Of a DNA stretch of 9,367 nucleotides, positions 7,915-9,367 are shown piece after piece. The position numbers were made by a program, and so were the translations under genes. Where the stretch lies: the NCBI GenBank assembly GCA_002373205.1, contig DFJV01000081.1, forward strand, positions 1 to 9,367, given 5' to 3'. The stretch's first letter is position 1, and every line of letters starts with the position of its first letter. The notes under the pieces were generated by a model. The model made no database searches and was not told the origin of the DNA. It was given only the letters and a program-made list of their open reading frames with translations. Origin of the DNA: Treponema sp. UBA3662. GTDB taxonomy: Bacteria; Spirochaetota; Spirochaetia; Treponematales; Treponemataceae.

Positions 7915-7945
7915 ACTAACCTCCTGAATCTTGCTTAAATGTGCA

Positions 7946-7975
7946 AGTATAAGAACCAACTTTTTCTACGGCCAA
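7946..7975 (-). promoter_or_regulatory. Possible secondary promoter in front of aglE
   Basis: In the 79-nt gap after lacI the minus strand reads TTGGCC (7975-7970, four of six -35 matches), an 18-nt spacer and TATACT (7951-7946, five of six). A start near 7938 would leave a leader of about 25 nt. I see no operator here, so if it is real this promoter would give basal or regulator-independent transporter expression. It may be chance in A/T-rich DNA. Confidence 0.35.
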
Positions 7976-7993
7976 TTTTTGCATGCATTTTTT

Positions 7994-9013
7994 TTATTCA
8001 GCCGCAGTCTTTGTTGATTCCCTTTCTATAATGTCAAGCGGAAGAACCATATTCGCGACAGTCCGGTTCTCACTCTTGATTTTTGACAGTATCAGTTCAG
8101 CAGCCATCTTTCCCGAATCATCAAGATTCTGGCTTACAGAGCTAAGTCCTATGTACTGGGCAATGTCAATGTTATCAAAGCCAAGCACCTTTACCTCTGA
8201 AGGAATGCCAATGCCCTTCTCCCTTGCAAGCGCAATGAACCTAGCCGCAATCAGGTCGCTTGAACAAAAAACACAGTCGGGAAGTTCCGCCTGCTTCAAA
8301 AAGTCCCTTATTCCCTCGTCAAGATTTTTTTCCGTAAAGTCACCAATCCAAACGTGCTTGTCCTGAATGACGATTCCCTGGTTTGCAAAATAAAATTCAT
8401 ATCCGCGGAAACGCTCCTCCGTTGCGCTAACCGCATAGGAAAGCGAAGACTTTTCTCCAATAAAGCCTGGCCTCCTGCAGCCAATCCCGTAAAGATATTC
8501 CGCCGCCTTTTGACCGCCTTCAAGATTCTTTACAATAACGTTGTCAAAACCGCTGGCCGCCTCTTCCACAAAGCAAACCGGAAACTTTGCCGACCTTAGA
8601 ACAGTCAAAACATCCTCTTCCAGATGAACACACAAAAAAATAAGCCCGTCCACCCGGTTTGTGGCAACAAGGGCATTAATGTAGTTCTTTAAGTCATCGG
8701 TTTTGTCTATTGAATAAAGCACAAGCTCGTAATGCTCGCGGCCAAGCACCTCAGAAACGCCCCTCATTCTTTCCATAAAGGATGCCTGGGTAAAAAACGG
8801 TGCCACCACCCCAATTTTTTTATAGGTATGCCTTGCGTTGATTACAGCGTCCGCCTTGGGAACAAAGTTGAGCTTTTTGATTGCGGCAAAAACAGCATCT
8901 TTTTTTTCCACGGCAACACGCGATGGCTCATTCATTACGCGTGAAACAGTGGCAGGACTAACACCAGCCTCTTTTGCGACATCGTAAATTGTTACCTGAT
9001 CCGACTTTTTCAA
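7994..9013 (-). CDS. LacI-family transcriptional regulator of the alpha-glucoside operon
   Basis: DNA-binding repressor or regulator of 339 residues. The helix-turn-helix is VTIYDVAKEAGVSPATVSRV at residues 7-26; the hinge region is about 52-61, and the periplasmic-binding-protein-like effector domain begins at KKIGVVAPFF (65-74) and ends with the usual LPLDIIERES. A sugar or sugar phosphate from the pathway is the expected effector (inference). The start is a TTG at 9013 with GAGGAG 6 nt upstream; no ATG lies nearby, and this start gives the standard N-terminal length. In an ungapped alignment with E. coli LacI, the hinge leucine (Leu56) that inserts into the minor groove is Asn59 here, while the hinge Ala is kept. 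A LacI-type operator lies just upstream of its own ribosome site, so autoregulation is likely. It is transcribed in the same direction as the transporter and enzymes. Confidence 0.94.
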   Translation of the reverse strand: MKKSDQVTIYDVAKEAGVSPATVSRVMNEPSRVAVEKKDAVFAAIKKLNFVPKADAVINARHTYKKIGVVAPFFTQASFMERMRGVSEVLGREHYELVLYSIDKTDDLKNYINALVATNRVDGLIFLCVHLEEDVLTVLRSAKFPVCFVEEAASGFDNVIVKNLEGGQKAAEYLYGIGCRRPGFIGEKSSLSYAVSATEERFRGYEFYFANQGIVIQDKHVWIGDFTEKNLDEGIRDFLKQAELPDCVFCSSDLIAARFIALAREKGIGIPSEVKVLGFDNIDIAQYIGLSSVSQNLDDSGKMAAELILSKIKSENRTVANMVLPLDIIERESTKTAAE

Positions 9014-9019
9014 AAGGCA

Positions 9020-9026
9020 CTCCTCT
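9020..9026 (-). promoter_or_regulatory. Ribosome binding site fixing the TTG start of lacI
   Basis: On the minus strand AGAGGAG is followed by six bases and then TTG. It decides the start in the absence of any nearby ATG or GTG. Confidence 0.7.
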
Positions 9027-9029
9027 TTA

Positions 9030-9043
9030 TGAAACCGCTTTCA
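9030..9043. promoter_or_regulatory. LacI/CRE-type operator
   Basis: TGAAACCGCTTTCA is a near-perfect dyad with a central CG and outer arms TGAAA/TTTCA, broken only at the two C positions beside the centre. It fits the operator shape of LacI-family proteins and the CcpA catabolite site WGWAANCGNTNWCA. It lies about 7-20 nt downstream of the predicted start of transcription and 4 nt from the ribosome site, so a bound protein would block initiation or elongation. The adjacent lacI product is the obvious ligand; a CcpA-like global regulator is the alternative. Confidence 0.72.
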
Positions 9044-9056
9044 CGGAACTAATTTC

Positions 9057-9084
9057 ATAATACCACAAATTTTTTTATTGTCAA
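9057..9084 (-). promoter_or_regulatory. Strong sigma-70-type promoter of the lacI-agl operon
   Basis: Reading the minus strand, a perfect -35 box TTGACA (9084-9079) is followed after 16 nt by TATTAT (9062-9057), five of six matches to the -10 consensus. A/T-rich DNA with A-tracts lies directly upstream (about 9085-9106) and could act as an UP element. Transcription should begin near 9050, giving a leader of about 37 nt before the TTG start. No other comparably good promoter is visible before the operon. Confidence 0.7.
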
Positions 9085-9193
9085 TATATTTTTTTGAATT
9101 TTCTTTATCTGGACGGCAGTTTTTACTGCTCTACCATTTGGCTCATTTGCAAACTCTTGCCATTTTTTACCCGGTCCAACAAGCAAGCGCATG

Positions 9194-9203
9194 GACGCGC
9201 GTC
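9194..9203. repeat. 10-bp perfect palindrome GACGCGCGTC
   Basis: A self-complementary, G+C-rich site in A/T-richer surroundings, extended by CAT/ATG with one unpaired G on the left. It lies between the outer copies of the three-copy repeat. It might be a protein site or part of the same repeat unit; no known regulator is suggested. Confidence 0.5.
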
Positions 9204-9224
9204 ATGTGTTAGCAAAAAAGACCG

Positions 9225-9244
9225 CGGGTTTTGCTAAAAACCCG
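9225..9244 (-). terminator. Terminator-like hairpin upstream of the operon
   Basis: The minus strand reads CGGGTTTT, loop TAGC, AAAACCCG: a perfect 8-bp stem. After CGGTC it is followed by six T (9219-9214). It would stop minus-strand transcription arriving from beyond the right edge and so insulate the agl promoter. The 5-nt gap before the T-run is longer than ideal. TTAGCAAAA (9209-9217) can pair instead with TTTTGCTAA (9229-9237), which would compete with this stem. Confidence 0.42.
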
Positions 9245-9280
9245 TAAGTAAAAAATGGCAAGGAGGCCATTTTTTACGGC

Positions 9281-9367
9281 TTTCCAGGGTTCCGCGGGGC
9301 CCTACCCGCTCCATTACCGGGGTTCGGCCCTTCGACACGCTCAGGGACCTCACCTCCGGCAACGGCT
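9281..9367. repeat. G+C-rich structured intergenic segment, probable dispersed repeat (cut by window edge)
   Basis: By my count about two-thirds of these 87 bases are G or C, far above the A/T-rich promoter region next to it. It holds nested inverted repeats: GGGCC (9297-9301) with GGCCC (9326-9330), enclosing ACCCG (9304-9308) with CGGGGT (9318-9323, one bulge). A competing stem is GCGGG/CCCGC (9294-9298/9305-9309). CCCTTCGACACGCTCAGGG (9328-9346), with CCCT/AGGG ends, is a word I remember from intergenic repeats of many unrelated bacteria. No open frame or RNA gene is evident. Confidence 0.45.

Larger units (their letters stand above)
9156..9277. repeat. Three-copy inverted repeat set (GTAAAAAATGGC family)
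   Basis: CTTGCCATTTTTTAC at 9156-9170 is the exact reverse complement of 9248-9262, 77 nt apart. A third copy, GCCATTTTTTAC at 9266-9277, is the reverse complement of 9248-9259 with only 6 nt between. The middle copy can therefore form either a 15-bp long-range stem or a 12-bp local hairpin, but not both. The local hairpin, with A6/T6 at its base, could serve as a weak two-way terminator. No target-site duplication flanks the outer pair. Confidence 0.75.
9014..9367. other. Gene-free upstream region of the operon
   Basis: From left to right these 354 bases hold the lacI ribosome site, the operator, the promoter with A/T-rich upstream DNA, a small GCAGT/ACTGC hairpin with a TTTT loop (9116-9129), an 8-bp palindrome TTTGCAAA (9146-9153), the three-copy repeat block with its terminator-like hairpin, and the G+C-rich tail. 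I find no convincing coding sequence, tRNA or CRISPR unit on either strand. Confidence 0.7.

Noticed and set aside
9174..9213. Integron attC-like recombination site
   Set aside because: GTCCAAC fits the RYYYAAC end, but the right side GTTAGCA does not fit GTTRRRY or complement the left end, and no cassette gene or integrase is visible.
9156..9262. Miniature inverted-repeat transposon of 107 bp
   Set aside because: The 15-bp ends are perfect, but the flanks (AAACT and GAGGC) show no target duplication, and a third copy just outside argues for a structural repeat instead.
1..9367. CRISPR array, tRNA, rRNA or phage/defence genes
   Set aside because: No regularly spaced repeats, no cloverleaf, and every long frame is explained by the sugar operon.

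Overview
The window carries a single minus-strand operon for importing and breaking down alpha-glucosides, read from right to left: lacI-type regulator, solute-binding lipoprotein, two ABC permeases, an amylosucrase-family GH13 enzyme, and a GH65 phosphorylase fused to a beta-phosphoglucomutase. The last gene runs off the left edge. About 96% of the window is coding. The one gene-free stretch above 300 bases is the right end (9014-9367).

Organism: moderate G+C DNA, strong AGGAGG-type ribosome sites, a Cys lipoprotein binding protein and the overall protein style suggest a free-living or gut/rumen bacterium. My best guess is a spirochaete of the Treponema type. That guess rests on general recollection, not on a diagnostic marker, and nothing in the window proves it.

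Layout: 9045-9106 holds a strong promoter (perfect TTGACA, TATTAT, A/T-rich upstream DNA). A LacI/CRE-type operator at 9030-9043 lies just downstream of it, so the regulator probably controls itself and everything behind it. lacI (7994-9013, TTG start) is followed after 79 nt by aglE (6628-7914), an 84-nt spacer with a 10-bp hairpin, aglF (5461-6543), aglG (4550-5464, ATGA overlap), the amylosucrase-family gene (2690-4510), and the GH65-betaPGM fusion (1-2693, ATGA overlap).

How the genes work together (inference from families): AglE binds an alpha-glucoside outside the inner membrane. AglF and AglG move it in, powered by an ATPase encoded elsewhere. In the cytoplasm the GH13_4 enzyme splits sucrose, releasing fructose and moving glucose to water, a glucan or another sugar. 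The GH65 domain phosphorolyses an alpha-linked glucose disaccharide to beta-glucose 1-phosphate, and the fused mutase turns that into glucose 6-phosphate. The order resembles the rhizobial aglR-aglE-aglF-aglG-aglA-aglK alpha-glucoside operon, with the hydrolase slot filled by an amylosucrase-type enzyme and the ATPase slot by the phosphorylase-mutase fusion.

The right end (9110-9367) has no gene that I can see. It is packed with inverted repeats: three copies of a GTAAAAAATGGC word that can pair in two exclusive ways, a terminator-like hairpin, a 10-bp GACGCGCGTC palindrome, and a tail of about two-thirds G+C that looks like a dispersed intergenic repeat.
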